From positions 58,958,991 through 59,022,990 of the forward strand of contig NC_062213.1 in NCBI RefSeq assembly GCF_902686445.1: DNA of 64,000 nt, given 5' to 3'. The position numbers and the translations under genes are program-made. The notes beneath the pieces were generated by a model. That model was not told the DNA's origin. It worked only from the letters and a program-made list of their open reading frames with translations, and ran no database searches. The DNA is from Sciurus carolinensis. Taxonomy: Eukaryota; Chordata; Mammalia; Rodentia; Sciuridae. Shown here piece after piece: positions 10,100 to 22,213 of this stretch (position 1 is its first letter; every line of letters begins with the position of its first letter).

Positions 10100-12820
10100 A
10101 CAAATGTGTTGACTTAATTAGACTTGCAACAACCACCCACTGGCAAATCCCATTAAAACTGGAAAAAAAGAAACACTACAATATTTGCAAGAACCAGGAT
10201 TTAAGATATTAAAGACTTCCTTAACAAAAAAAACCATTGCCTGTGTAAAATTTTTGACATCCATTTGCCTGATCAATTTTCAACCTCTTTAATATCTGAC
10301 CAACAAGATTTCAAGAAAATGCAGTGGTACTATTAATACATAATCATTTCCAAAGTGTCCTCCTATTTATGTACTTTCAGCTATTCCTTCTATCATGGGG
10401 GTAGTAGATAGATTAGAAATATTTTCCTGATTTTGCTTGGTTCTTTCTTTACAATGATTGTGCCACATATCTATTGAAAAAGAGATGAATGTAAACATTT
10501 TTGAAGTGGAATAGATTAAAATTTGGATACTATTTCCTTAATTAATGGCACTTAGCTTTTCAGTGAAATATTTAACCACTAAGTATCAATTTTCTCATCT
10601 CTTTACTAATACAATAACTACCTCTTGGTGTTGTCTTGAAGATTAAAAATCATAACAGTTATGAAGTAACTAACAGTACTGTGCCTAACAATGGAGAATA
10701 ATCTGTTCTGTTTCCTTTCTTGTCATAGTCTAATTTCTGCCATTTTAATTCCTTTAAAGCCAATGAATATTCAGTCATGACAAAGGAAAACTGACATCAT
10801 GTCCCATTTAAAACTGCCATGGTTTTGGTACCATGCCACTGGGAGGTGAAATCTGCTGGGATTAAATTCTAAAGGCTGTTTGTAGAAGAAAAGTGTATTT
10901 CAATCAAGATATAGTATTCTACACACATAACATTCATCTTTGAGTGAAATTACTTTTAAACATTCACTGTTCAAATTATCAATGCACAGTCCTAAACTAA
11001 CCTACAGTCTGTATAATGATCTCATTTTAGGAATTTTGGCTCATCTAAAATTTTATGTAATCAAAAGTCTTCTCACAGCAAAATAGGTGATATTTAATTA
11101 ACATTTATCATGATTTTTTATATTGTTTTTCTGGTAGAACTTTGCACAAGGATTTATTATTGTATTTAAGGAGTGTCTTAAGGTATAAGTTTTATGGTCT
11201 ATTAAGCATAACTCCAAGTACTTTAAATACAACTAAATGAGGTGGAATTACTACTAGCTTGTATTTTAGGTTACCAAACAACTGCATCCGGAATACTATT
11301 TTATGACAGCTCATGACTTTCTATGTTGAGCTTCCTTGACTTAAAATTTTTACGAGATTGAAAACTGACCTCTGAGATGGTGCCTGAAAGTTGGGTCATT
11401 AGTCCTCACCTTTTAAGAAATAATGTCTCAGCAGGCTGCATTTGAACCACTTGAGCTCAAGGAGGTGTTAACAGAGTTGTTAATTAACCTAGGTCTGGAA
11501 CCTATTGTGAAGAATCCCAGAAAGTTGAACAATAGGGTGGCACTACTTAACCTGGAAGAAAAGCATTTGCTTGAATAAGGTAGCTTCCATAAGTTATATC
11601 ACACTAATATGTTAGGTTATAAAGGAATAGCAAATGAAAGCAACAATTGATTAGAAATGGGACAAATTTGCAGGAAGCCACACTTTGAGAAACCTAGCTG
11701 AGTGGAAATAGACACAATTGGACATTTAGAATACTGGTTCCTTTTGGAGCAATTCCTACCTCCACACTTAAATATGAATGGGCAATAAAATAAATCTCAA
11801 ACTGACATTGCTTTCATACCTAGGCCTCTGACTGGACCACTGGTTTGCTTCAGTCTACCAAAACTACTGTTTTTAAAAATCCACAAGGATAGAGATTTCA
11901 TAGCTTTCCTTAATACGCATGTACCAAAGTTAAATCATCCCCTTAAAACCAAGAAGATCTCAAGGTGAAAATGACCCCTTCTTAATTTACTGTAAACCCA
12001 GCTGGTCTGTGAAATTAGAGAACCTAGCAGCACAGTGAACACAAATAACTAAATCTCTCAACTTCTTGAAAAAAGTTACTGAGTACTCCTCAAGAGTCAC
12101 TGAGGTTGACTAAATCACCTTTCCAAACAAACTCATCTCAATTGCAATGTTAGTTCTCATTTAAAAATTATTTAAAGTTTTAAATCAATTTCATTCCTTT
12201 TATATTTCTCTAATTAACCTTTTAAAAAATGTGTGATCCTGTCCTCTTTATGTCCAGGATCCCTGACAACCCTATGATGCTCTAAAAGCTCCAACATTCT
12301 CTCCATTTTGTTGATGATGTTAAGAGCAAACCATGTACAAGAGAAATAAATGGCGAAGATTATAAACATATAAATATAATGTTTAGTGCTATATTTAAAA
12401 AAATAATGTGATCCATATGCAATGATGTATCTTTAAATGGTAGATTGCCAATTCAACTAGGGAGTCTACAAAATACATAATTATTAGCAAAGTCAATGAT
12501 AATTAGATGTATGTTTCGAGAAGTTTATGTAAATGTTTGTAGTTAATATGTCTTAGCCAGAATTATAGAAGATTCTGATCTTTTTCCTTTTACTTTATTT
12601 CCTTGACAATACTCATCTACAATATTATTTGAGTTTTTCCTAGCAACATATGTATTCATGACCATTATTTTATGTAACAATAAATCACTGTCTTGGTCTT
12701 TTTCTTCAAATGTTAATGATTCTAAATACATCCTGATTTCTCACATCTCATTTTATTTTCACAAAATGTCAGTATTCAAGTCAAAGAAAAACTTGACTTC
12801 TTTTATAAATCTCACTGCCT
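10100..12820. other. AT-rich DNA, one MIR piece, otherwise nothing recognised
   Basis: No exon or promoter signals. Apart from the MIR piece near 10.6 kb I see no repeat family in these 2.7 kb. Confidence 0.3.
10575..10700 (+). repeat. MIR fragment
   Basis: 'tcaattttctcatctcttta', 'acctcttggtgttgtcttg' and 'aagtaactaacagtactgtg' follow the MIR order after its central core. Confidence 0.5.
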
Positions 12821-12821
12821 G

Positions 12822-12877
12822 GACTTTCACTATTACATGTATTCCTAATAATCTCAAATGTATTCTTCAATATTTGC
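12822..12877 (+). repeat. 56-bp direct repeat, copy A
   Basis: Matches 14167-14222 at 53 of 56 positions by eye. The flanks diverge at once on both sides. See copy B and the finding on templated duplication. Confidence 0.85.
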
Positions 12878-12899
12878 TTTGTTGCTGGAAGTTCTTGTG

Positions 12900-14160
12900 T
12901 CTAATAGAGAAATAATTAGTGTGTTCTAACTAAGTAAAGGTTTTTGTTTTCTCCTGACTTCATACTTTCTATATTCTCTAAGAGGCTATATCTATAAATT
13001 CCAAGAATATAATTGGGTGTTCTGGACCAGAAATTAGTCATATTTTCTTTGTAGCACTAGTGGGGATGGTGTCTTACTCATTCATGATGGTATCTATTAA
13101 AACAAAATACTCTCTTATAAAGCGTCTCAATGTGTTTTTATTGAACTACTGGCTGCCCTCCAGAGGAATAGACCCACTCCAGGAAAGCATTCTAAAAATC
13201 TTGATTTTATTTGTAAGTAAATTTTCTCCAAATGACCCTTCACTTTTTAGAGTATTTAACCCAATGATAATAGAACTAAACAGCCCAAACAGGACAATCC
13301 AAAGCAGAAATTCTCAAACGATCTATTGTGACATGATTCCTTCTGCATTTTTGCGTATGCAGAGTCAGAGACTTCCTTGAACCTCAGGTCAAGAAGCAGT
13401 CAAAACAAAGACATTTATTCCTGAATCTCATTTATTTTTTGAAAATCAAGGCCTACTCTGTGAAACAGTCCAGGATCAAAGAATCAATTTTTCAGCTTGA
13501 ATATTAAAGCACTTTTGCTTTTATTTTTAAATATATATGTCTTTTAAAAAGTAGTTTTCATATGTGTTAGATCCAAGGCTCTCTTTATGTGTGTCCTTTA
13601 CTATACTGAAATAAGATAACACATTATAACATTACCTGTCTACCTAGAGTTTAAACAAATCAGTAAGATGACCTAATCACAACTTAAAAGAGAAATAAAA
13701 AAAAAGAACATAAAACAAAGTATGTATGTGTTTAACACTGGAAAAACTGAGTATGACCACATTAGGTAATGCAGGAGCCATGTGTTTGCACCCACAGGTT
13801 GCATCTTTTCAAATTCACAAGTATAAAATGCGCAGTTATAATTGTGTTGCATGAGCAGCTCACATTTTATGAGGAGTCTTTGTAGGTCTGTTAGAACTTC
13901 CCAAAACAATAATTAACTCTTAGTAAGCTACCAAACCAAACACAAATAACAACTTCCTTCATGAACCCGAGAGTTGCATTCCTGGAAATTTCAATATATA
14001 TCAAGACCATGTTTAAAAACACTTGATCTATATAAAACAGGGTTTGGCTAGAGGTGTAAGAAATATACATAGGTTTAATCACTTAACATAAATGCTGATG
14101 GATTCACTGAAATTGGAATGCAGGTAAACTTTTTCCTCCTCAAGCTGGACTCACCCAGGG
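12900..14160. other. AT-rich DNA, nothing recognised
   Basis: No repeat family or exon supported. Short open frames occur on both strands without splice context. Confidence 0.3.
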
Positions 14161-14166
14161 TACCCA

Positions 14167-14222
14167 GACTTTCACTATTACATGTACTCCTAGCAATCTC
14201 AAATGTATTCTTCAATATTTGC
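14167..14222 (+). repeat. 56-bp direct repeat, copy B
   Basis: Near-identical to 12822-12877 (three substitutions), same orientation, 1345 bp downstream. Begins GACTTTCACTATTACATGTA and ends CTTCAATATTTGC. Confidence 0.85.
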
Positions 14223-14329
14223 AGACCTGATCTCCACTTAATAAATGCCTTTAGAAATAGCCTATCACAGTCAGCATCAACAATTCCTCCACAAATTTCC
14301 AAAACTTCCTTGAGGCAATACTTCCTCTG

Positions 14330-14665
14330 TTAAAACCTAGGAAATCAATCCAGGCTTCCTACTGAGAGCCAGACTGACTTTCAACTCCCCATGCTCCTTT
14401 CTGATTCAAGAAATCCTTCCCTAGCTGCTTGGATTAGGGGATTAAAGTCCTCTATTACACAGCTTCACAGTGTCATGCACATCTCTTTCAGAGCACATAT
14501 CATAATTTTAGTCAAATAGTTGATTTTAAGTGTTTACCTCTATTCTTAAACTACAAGCTCCATGCAGTCAAATAAGTATCTGCCTTTTTGACACTGTATC
14601 CCTAGTGCCAACCCTCAGCACATGGCACATGCTCAGTAATAAAGGGACATTAATTAAGAAATGAA
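14330..14665 (+). repeat. L2 3' end
   Basis: 'ccatgctcctttctgattca', 'ctacaagctccatgcagtc', 'cactgtatccctagtgcc' and 'ggcacatgctcagtaataaa' are the L2 terminal motifs in order. Ends near 14665. Confidence 0.65.
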
Positions 14666-14669
14666 AAAA

Positions 14670-16500
14670 AAAAATTGTATCCACTCCAAAGGCACAATTC
14701 ATGTGCTATAGCATGGCCCTAGGCAACAGTCTGAGATGTTGAACTTCAAGCATGTATATCTACTGATTGTGCTGAATGTTAGGTGCATCTTTAGACATTA
14801 AAGAGAAAAAGAAAGCTGAGAAGAAACAATAAGAAACAGTCAAAATGAAAAAGCAGTTAGTTCTTCCTTATCTAATGAACTCAATATGTATTCTGGAATA
14901 CCACCTAAGAAACATTATATGATTTTGGATTTTTAATAGTGTACTAGGTGATTGCTTGAATTGCCAACAGAATATTTTAAAGTTATCGAATGACCACCTT
15001 TATGATTTCAAAAGTAGCTAAAAATAGCTTCACAACATTAGATTAGAGCAAAATATATTTAAAAATAATCAATCACTTGCATCATTTTGATGCAATATAA
15101 CATATTCAAACAGTCTCATGGAAAATATTTACTTTATTTATTTATATCCCACTTCATTCCACAAAGCATTTGAGGTATATATAGCAAATTTACGCATTTC
15201 TACCCTTAGTAAAGACTGAATGAGTCCTTTTTTTAATTTTCATCTTGTAAATGAAATGGAAATTAATGAAATTAGAACTCTAGATGACTAAAGGTTGAAA
15301 TGCCTAAAAGTTCTAATAATAGGTTTAACTATTCGAATGTATCTCCAAACAAGAAGCTAACCAGATGATCAATCACCGTTTCTGCTTTTCCAGATGGTTG
15401 CAGTCCCATCTCCTAGAATAATGGAGTGCTCAAATCTTTGATTGTTAATTGTACAGGATTACTGTTTGGCAATCAACCAACTCCCTGGCCTAGGGGCAGA
15501 TCATTTTATTTAATGGTTCATCACCAAGACTTCACTAGCATGACAACATAGATCACTATGCTACTGATGCCAAGAAAGTGAAAAGCTGAGATTCAACTCT
15601 TCCCACCTGGGAGGAATTTCATTTAATAAACTACCTAGGTAAAGAAGACCCAAAATGAGTGATTAAAGCCAAGAATGAATCCAGTAAAGTAGCAACTAGA
15701 CAAATAATTCTCTTTCCACTTTTACTTTATAAAGTCATATGTTACTATTTAACACTTCTTCTAATACAGTAATTTGGTTTTAAAATATAGGAAATAACAT
15801 CTGCCATGGGTTGAAGTGCAAAACTAAGCAAACAAAAAGTAGAATGACTTTTATGGTTTAAGGTTTAAGTACAGACTTTCACATTTTCACAAAAATTGGA
15901 CATTTTATTCATAAAAGTTGACACCTAAATAAAAATGACACTTTCTTAAAGTTATTTTTGAAATAATTTTATTTGGTGGACATGTTAAGTCACACATTAG
16001 CCTTGAACCACTGAAAAACTGATTTTTCTATTTGTCTTCAAAAGACTCGCTCAATATATTTCACATATAAGCCTGAATGCTTCAAGATTGGGAAAAGCAG
16101 TAATTTAATAGGAGAAAACAGTGAAGGTGCCACAGATCTCACACCAGACTGTGGTGTGAGATCAGAAGTCATCGTGACAAACCTCTTTTATGATGGCATT
16201 TACCTAAAAAGCCAGTCATGAATCTGAGAGACATACCAGTCCATCTACTTGAAATTACCACAGTAAAAATATCACTTGACATTTTTCTTTTTAATTTATA
16301 AGTCATTTGTGTATTTTGCATGCTTCTCTGGAAATATCTTGCTTATCCTCCTTGGTAATGTCTTAAGTACCTTTTGAGACTAAGATTGAAAAAAAAAAAA
16401 AGACTAAGACCCAGTGGGGACTCATCTGAGTCCCCCTCAAGGCTCAGCAAACTTCTCTGTTCTCCAGGTTCCCAGAAAGCATTTTTCATACCTGTTTCTC
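14670..16500. other. AT-rich DNA with one perfect hairpin, nothing else recognised
   Basis: No repeat family or exon recognised in 1.8 kb. Includes the 12-bp inverted repeat at 16135-16163. Confidence 0.3.
16135..16163. repeat. perfect 12-bp inverted repeat
   Basis: Arms GATCTCACACCA (16135-16146) and TGGTGTGAGATC (16152-16163) with loop GACTG. The flanking bases do not extend the stem. May be a palindromic terminus of an unidentified transposon, a local inversion product, or chance. Confidence 0.85.
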
Positions 16501-16665
16501 TAATCACCATGTCATGCTAGAATGTACTCATTTACATGCCTGTTTTTTCTATCAGAGTTCCATGAATGAAGGGGCTGTGTTCCTTCCCTTGTACACTCAG
16601 CACTTCAGACAGTTCCTAAAACATAATAGCAGCTCAATATATTTGTGTCAAATGAATGATGACCC
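16500..16665 (+). repeat. L2 3' end
   Basis: 'tgaatgaaggggctgtgttc' and 'agttcctaaaacataatagc' then 'agctcaatatatttgtgtc' and 'aaatgaatgatg' follow the L2 terminal order. Confidence 0.65.
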
Positions 16666-16954
16666 CCAGACACACTATGTCCCTTGATTATGATTTTAGA
16701 AACTTCATGAATGAAAGCATCTGGATCAGAAGCTGTAATGAAATGACCTCTCTTCAGACAACCATTAGGAAAGTCACTGGTCCACTGTCACTGGCTCAGG
16801 GTTAACTTATGTGGAGGTCTCTTGCTGAAATAAGACTTCCTTCATCTAGAGAAAACAGTTCAGTTTTCTATCCCTGACCCTCATCTTATAATGTCCCTTC
16901 TGTCTTAGACTTCTCATACCCTGTCTGTTTCTGAGTAGGAGAAACAGGCATGGT

Positions 16955-17110
16955 GTCCTTCCAGTGATTCAGAAGGCCTGTGTTCTAAGCCAAGCTCTGG
17001 TAGATAACCAGTATAAGCTGGGGGAAAGCTCTTTCCTCATCCACAAACAAGAGAGAAAGTGTGGAGAATGAGAGGCCACCAGTGTAGAACGGGACTGACC
17101 TGGGTACAAA
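16955..17110 (+). repeat. MIR
   Basis: 'agaaggcctgtgttctaagc' and 'agataaccagtataagctgg' followed by 'tttcctcatccacaaacaag' match MIR with its conserved core. Confidence 0.6.
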
Positions 17111-17139
17111 CTTTTCATGCCCTTAAGTAAGCCAAAGAG

Positions 17140-17560
17140 CCCTCAAATCTGGCAACATCACTTCCTACCTCTTCGCAAGAGTCTCCAGAAGTTGCCCAAT
17201 GCACCTAGAACAAAACCCTCTCTGGGAATATAAGTCTTGCATAGTGAACCCATCTTCAGAGACTTTCCTCTCAAATGAATTACTAGCCTCAATGAACTAA
17301 TTAAAGTCCCTGATCACCTCCACTGTCCTACTTCTGCACATTTACAAACTCTACTGTCTGATGTCCCCACGACATACCCCTCTCATACAGGAGCCAGGGC
17401 ACACCACATAGCAATTGTTTCACGTCTGTCGTTCCCTGAAGACTATGAACCCATGATCACAGAAGTGATTGTGTTCCTTGTATCACTGGTACCCAGCCTG
17501 GTGTCTCTTGTGTGTGGTGTCATTTAATAAGGTTTGCAGCATGAATAAATTACTGCCTGG
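17140..17560 (+). repeat. L2 3' portion
   Basis: 'gcaacatcacttcctacctc', 'ttgcccaatgcacctagaac' and 'ggtacccagcctggtgtctc' then 'gcagcatgaataaat' are in L2 order on the plus strand. Confidence 0.55.
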
Positions 17561-17564
17561 AAAC

Positions 17565-19190
17565 TCCTGCTTGACAGCTATTCAAGTTCCTGAATTAAGA
17601 GTTGGCCATAATGTGTATTGATTAAATATGGATTTATCATGGTAAATTCCTTCACCATTATTGGAAAAATAAGCCAAGCTGTGGTCAATTAAGTAAATGC
17701 AGAGGAAAATATGATATTAATTTGGGAGTATATAATAGACATAATAACTTATTTTTAATATAGTAATTTATACTCTGCTTTTTTCACAAAGGATACAAGA
17801 AAACACATTCGTGGAATGAAAAAGAGAAAAGATGATCACAAACATGGATGTAATAAGGACCGATAGTTGTGAGAGTTGAACAGTAAATTAGACTCTGAAC
17901 TTCTTGGAAATCAAAGGAAGAAGAGAGGCATTTATAGAATGTATACAAGTCTTGATATGGTCAAGTAGGAGGGCAGTGGTGATAGCACAGAGGACACAGT
18001 TTAAAAGGTCGGCAATTTTACTACTTGAAAAAGCGGTCATAGATGGTGTACACACACATAAAATTAAAATGAACTTAAATTAGAAATATCCATATATTAT
18101 ATGGCAGCTAATGTTAATTTCATTAAAATTTTAATGTTTAATTTCATAAAACACCAACAAAAGTTGCACTGTTACTTACGCAATGTATAAAACTCTCCCC
18201 ACCCACTAATCCTACTCCAGTCCAACCCTTCTATTTCTTACTTCTGAAATCAGACATGTAACCTAGTAAAGAAAATAAGGGTTGATGGACATGATAAGGC
18301 TTTACATTTTTTTTTTTGGAAATGAAATTATTCAATATTTGGGGTAGAGGAGAGATACTAAACAAAATTATACTACCATCTGAAATAAAAATTTATGATT
18401 AGAATAAGGAACACAATTGACTGCTCGCGGATCATCAACTGTACATCAAGCCAACTCAAACAATGAAAGACAAAAATGGTACATCAGTCATTACAGGGGT
18501 CGCCTTGAATAGGCAATGATGTCAATAAGCACTGAGACAATTATACCCAGAGGAACTCTCACCGAAGAAGTAAAATTTTCTTTGGTGATTATTTTGGAAG
18601 TACTTCACTTACACATCTTCTTAGGACTAACTGAATCCAAATTGAGGTATGGAACTCTGAGGAAGCAAGTTAATGGCAACATCATTTGCTAAGGAGTGTG
18701 TGGTCACAGTCACAAGGAAGAGAATGACCTCTCTCACATCACTACTTCATAAAACATGGGATCTTTATAACAGCACTGAGCTTGACCATATGGACTTTCT
18801 AGGATCTAGACTGTCTACAAAGCAACCAGTAACACTTGCCTAAAGAAGCTGTAAAGGTTCTATGGTGATACAAAAAAAAAAAAAAAATTAAAAAAGCAAA
18901 TACAACTAATAATGAAAAGTATAGATCATTTAACACAAAGTCACCTTTTGACAAATTTTCATCAAGCAATTCTATAATGTTTTGTTTTACTTCATAAAAT
19001 GTTCAGACATTCAGACTGAACTATGAAATACAAAATAAATTTTTAAGTACCAGGTTTAATTTTTAATAGCTAAAGTTGCTCATTTTATAACATACATTGA
19101 GAAAAATAATATTTAGACAAAATTTTATATTATCTATGGCTTCCTTCTCTGCTACATAACCCATGTTAATGAAGATTCAACTAAAAACTC
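17565..19190. other. AT-rich DNA, nothing recognised
   Basis: No repeat family or exon supported. An A run of about 15 lies near 18872. Confidence 0.3.
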
Positions 19191-19690
19191 TGAAAGAATA
19201 AAGCAATCTGAGTTTCTCAATAAAAGAAAATTATTGCCTTCCACTTAGTGCTCAAAAGGTAGAAATCATAAAAGTCTGATGATGTGTGTACACAACAATT
19301 AAAACATCTCTACATCAAAAATGCCAACAATTATATTACAAACTTGGTAAAATATTTATATTAAATATAACAAAGGGCCAGTATTCTTAATATATAAAGA
19401 GTTCTAATGCTTCATTAAAAAGACAAACACTTCAGTGAAAAATGTGCAAAGTATATGAATATACAATTTACTAAAGATTACAAAGCAAGTTTGATCTCGC
19501 TATTAATCAAAGAACTACAAACTAAAAAGAACAAGTTCCTTAGTTTATTATTAGGAAATATTTAATAGATTAATAACCCACAATTTGTCCAGGGTATGGA
19601 CATTCTCCAGCATCAATGGTATAATGTAAATAAACACAACATATCCAGAAGGCAACTTATTGTACTTAAAATTCCATGCCATATTAACCA
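19190..19690 (+). repeat. ancient LINE-1 fragment
   Basis: 'gggccagtattcttaatata', 'aaaagacaaacacttcagtg', 'aaaatgtgcaaagtatatga' and 'ctattaatcaaagaactaca' correspond to a section inside L1 ORF2 read on the plus strand (classical text: mmmaaatgggcaaaggayatga). Highly diverged, so an old L1M-type insertion. Confidence 0.6.
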
Positions 19691-19699
19691 ACAAGTCTC

Positions 19700-20555
19700 T
19701 AAAAATTTATCATAATAATCAAGACTGTGCTATTGCACATAGGGTTACTATAGATAGTGATGTATACTGCTAGAAATTTTTGAATATTCTCCAAATAAAG
19801 GTAAGTATTTGAAAAGAAAGATACTCTCCCCTGATTTGACCATGCATTGCAATACCACAATGTACACATGGATTGAAATATCAAAAATACATACAATTAT
19901 CATGTTAATTAAAAATAAAAAATACTTCAAAAGGAAATTATCAGGAAGGTATGTAAATGATGTAAAAAGCATGAGGTATGTAAATGAGGTAATAGGTTGC
20001 TAAAAATAACCGCCCATGTTTCTTAGATGTCAATTAGTATATAAAACACTTTATCTGGTTTAGTTCTTAGAGGAACCACAAAAATGACAATTTGCAAAAC
20101 TATACTGTTGGGCAGGTTAAACAATTTTTCCAAGGAGCAAAATCAAGAATCAAAACCACAACTGTATCGCAATGTTTTAGAAGAAATTTTTTAATATATA
20201 AAAAAAAAAGTCACAGGACAAAAGCAGAGTGATAGTGACAGAGAATCAAAAACTTCCAGAGACATAAAGAGGAACAGGAAACAAACGAAGATCCAAGAGG
20301 AAAAAGAAAAATGAAAAGGAGAAGCAAAATAGAGGCAGAGAGAAATGAAGGACTAAGAAAGAGAAAAGGAAGCCCATTTTGAAATTAATACTGTTTATCT
20401 CATTTTTTGAATCTTCTTGTTTTTGCAGCAAGTATTACTTATATAATATAAATATTTATAAAATAACTTAGTTACTAATGGAGGCAGGAGACACAGAATT
20501 TTCTACTTGGATATATGCCCAATAACACCACTGAAACAAACAGACTAGGTGATTT
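19700..20555. other. AT-rich DNA with purine-rich tract
   Basis: No gene recognised. A strongly purine-biased tract at about 20215-20370 reads almost only A and G on the plus strand. Direct repeats of AGGTATGTAAATGA lie at 19947-19960 and 19974-19987. Confidence 0.3.
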
Positions 20556-20558
20556 CAT

Positions 20559-20715
20559 AATAGAATTGCAGGGAGACTGTTATGAGTTTGGGCATCCTTC
20601 CCTGGAGAGCTAGGGATTTTTTTCAGCAATAATGATCTTGTGGGTGATATCCCCACAAGGCACTCAGGACCACCTTAGCATACTCATCCTTAGCATAACC
20701 AGACTTGATGAACCC
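20559..20715. repeat. dispersed duplicate of about 160 bp, copy A
   Basis: Matches 21550-21714 in the same orientation, with a 28-bp exact block (20661-20688 against 21660-21687) and a 16-bp exact block GGCATCCTTCCCTGGA (20591-20606 against 21582-21597). On the minus strand both copies keep DEYAKVVLS in an open frame. Whether this is a local duplication, two copies of an unlisted interspersed repeat, or duplicated remains of a pseudogene cannot be decided from the sequence. I do not recognise the protein. Confidence 0.75.
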
Positions 20716-20719
20716 TTCT

Positions 20720-21545
20720 GTCTTGTGCCAACCATTTAAATAGGTAGAAGGTATAACTCCAAAGTGTAAATTACTAATGACAGACTTCTGAAAGGGCAAG
20801 ATAAACAACAGCAAAAACTAGTGGTCCAACTTAATTCTAACAAGGGTCTGGAGTAGTTATTCTATGCTGTTGATTTGGGAATATGTAGGTAGTTAATAAA
20901 TCAATACAGAAAGAAATACCAATGTTCATTTTCATGGAAGTGATAGATGCTAATTTCAATCCCAATTCTACATGTACACTTACATGTAGTTTTGCACACA
21001 TACTGCACAATAACATGAAAACAAAGACAAACTGAGAAACATTTCAAATGATTACTACAAAGCTAAATGGAGAAATAGATCAAATATGTCAACTAAGGAC
21101 ATGAAGAAATAATTATGTGTGTGTATGTGTGTGTGTATTACTATAGTGACTTTACTTTTTAAGATTGCATTGCCTAAAATTTGAGCTATAATTAAGTAGA
21201 ATTCTGGTTACTGCAAAAATTATCTGAAACCACATATTTTCAAATAGCAAAAGATAGTATACATACATGCATATACACACATATTTGTGTACATATAAAT
21301 AGAAAATAGTAGATATATAAATATACACACACATAAACATACATACTGCTATATATGATTTTACATTATTTTAAGTAATTGTGAATTCTGAAAAACATAA
21401 TTTACAGCCATAATAAATATGATTAAATACTTATAAATGAACCATTTCTCCTTTCTCTAGTCTTCATGAGGATAATTGACCATTATAAATACCATTGCCC
21501 CAACCTCTAGACTTCATAGAACTTTACCAAACTGAATTCCAATGT
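20720..21545. other. AT-rich DNA between the two duplicate copies
   Basis: No exon recognised. Includes a short GT-rich tract near 21117-21138 and a tract of CATA/TATA-like low complexity at about 21260-21355. Confidence 0.35.
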
Positions 21546-21549
21546 CCAT

Positions 21550-21714
21550 AATGGAATTGAGGGAAGACTGTTATGTGTTTTGGCATCCTTCCCTGGATAG
21601 CTAGGTTTTTTAACAGCATAATGATCTGTTCTCAGTATGAGAGCGATTTCCCCACACACCACTCAGGACCACCTTAGCATACTCATCGCTAGCACAGCCA
21701 GTCTTTGTGAACCC
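21550..21714. repeat. dispersed duplicate of about 160 bp, copy B
   Basis: Second copy of 20559-20715, with about 15 extra bases in its middle (near 21628-21648). It ends 62 bp before the MaLR LTR at 21777. Confidence 0.75.
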
Positions 21715-21776
21715 AGTTATGACACTTATCATCACAGTCAGAAGAGTATCTTGGCAACACAGAGCAAATTGGGTAA

Positions 21777-22213
21777 TATTATGGTTTAGATTAAGGTGTC
21801 CCCCAACAGCTCATGTGTGAGACAATGCAAGAAGGTTCAGAGGAGAAACGACTGGGTTGTTAATTAAGAGTCAACCCAATCAGCGAATTAATCCCCTGAT
21901 GGAGATTAACTGAGTGGTAACTGAAGTGGTAGGGTGTGGCTACAGGAGATGGGAACTGGGGCATGGCTTTGGGGGTGTGTATTTGAATTTGGCAAGTGGA
22001 GACCTCCTTCTCTGCTTTCTGATAGTTACGTGAGCTGCTTCCCTCTGCTACACTCTTCTGCCATGATGTTCTGCCTTACCTCCAGCCCCGAGGAATGGAG
22101 CCAGGCTTGGACTAAAACCTCTGAAACTGTGAGCCCTCAAATAAACTTTTCCTCCTCTACAATTGTTCTGGTTAGATCTTTTAGTCAGAGCAGCAAAAAA
22201 GCTGAGTAAAACA
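21777..22213 (+). mobile_element. ERVL-MaLR-like LTR (5' LTR of partial element)
   Basis: Starts with TATTATGGTTTAGAT and carries 'ggtgtcccccaacagctcat', 'aattaatcccctgatggaga', 'tgccatgatgttctgcctta' and the polyadenylation signal context 'caaataaacttttcctcc', ending 'gctgagtaaaaca'. The layout parallels THE1/MST LTRs of other mammals. Two further copies are at 26340-26782 and 47272-47701, which defines the family here. It is directly followed by a primer-binding site, so it is the 5' LTR of a once longer element. The family name in rodents is not certain. Confidence 0.8.

Noticed and set aside
12658..13380. Two plus-strand frames (85 and 106 codons) as exons
   Set aside because: AT-rich with no acceptor or donor at sensible positions; the first spans one copy of the 56-bp duplication.
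19748..19972. Minus-strand 74-codon hydrophobic frame
   Set aside because: Lies in AT-rich DNA next to an old L1 piece; three overlapping frames on both strands indicate stop-poor chance sequence.
20215..20370. Purine-rich tract as a coding region with charged protein
   Set aside because: Nearly pure A/G tract; translation in any purine frame gives K/E/R-rich text by composition alone.
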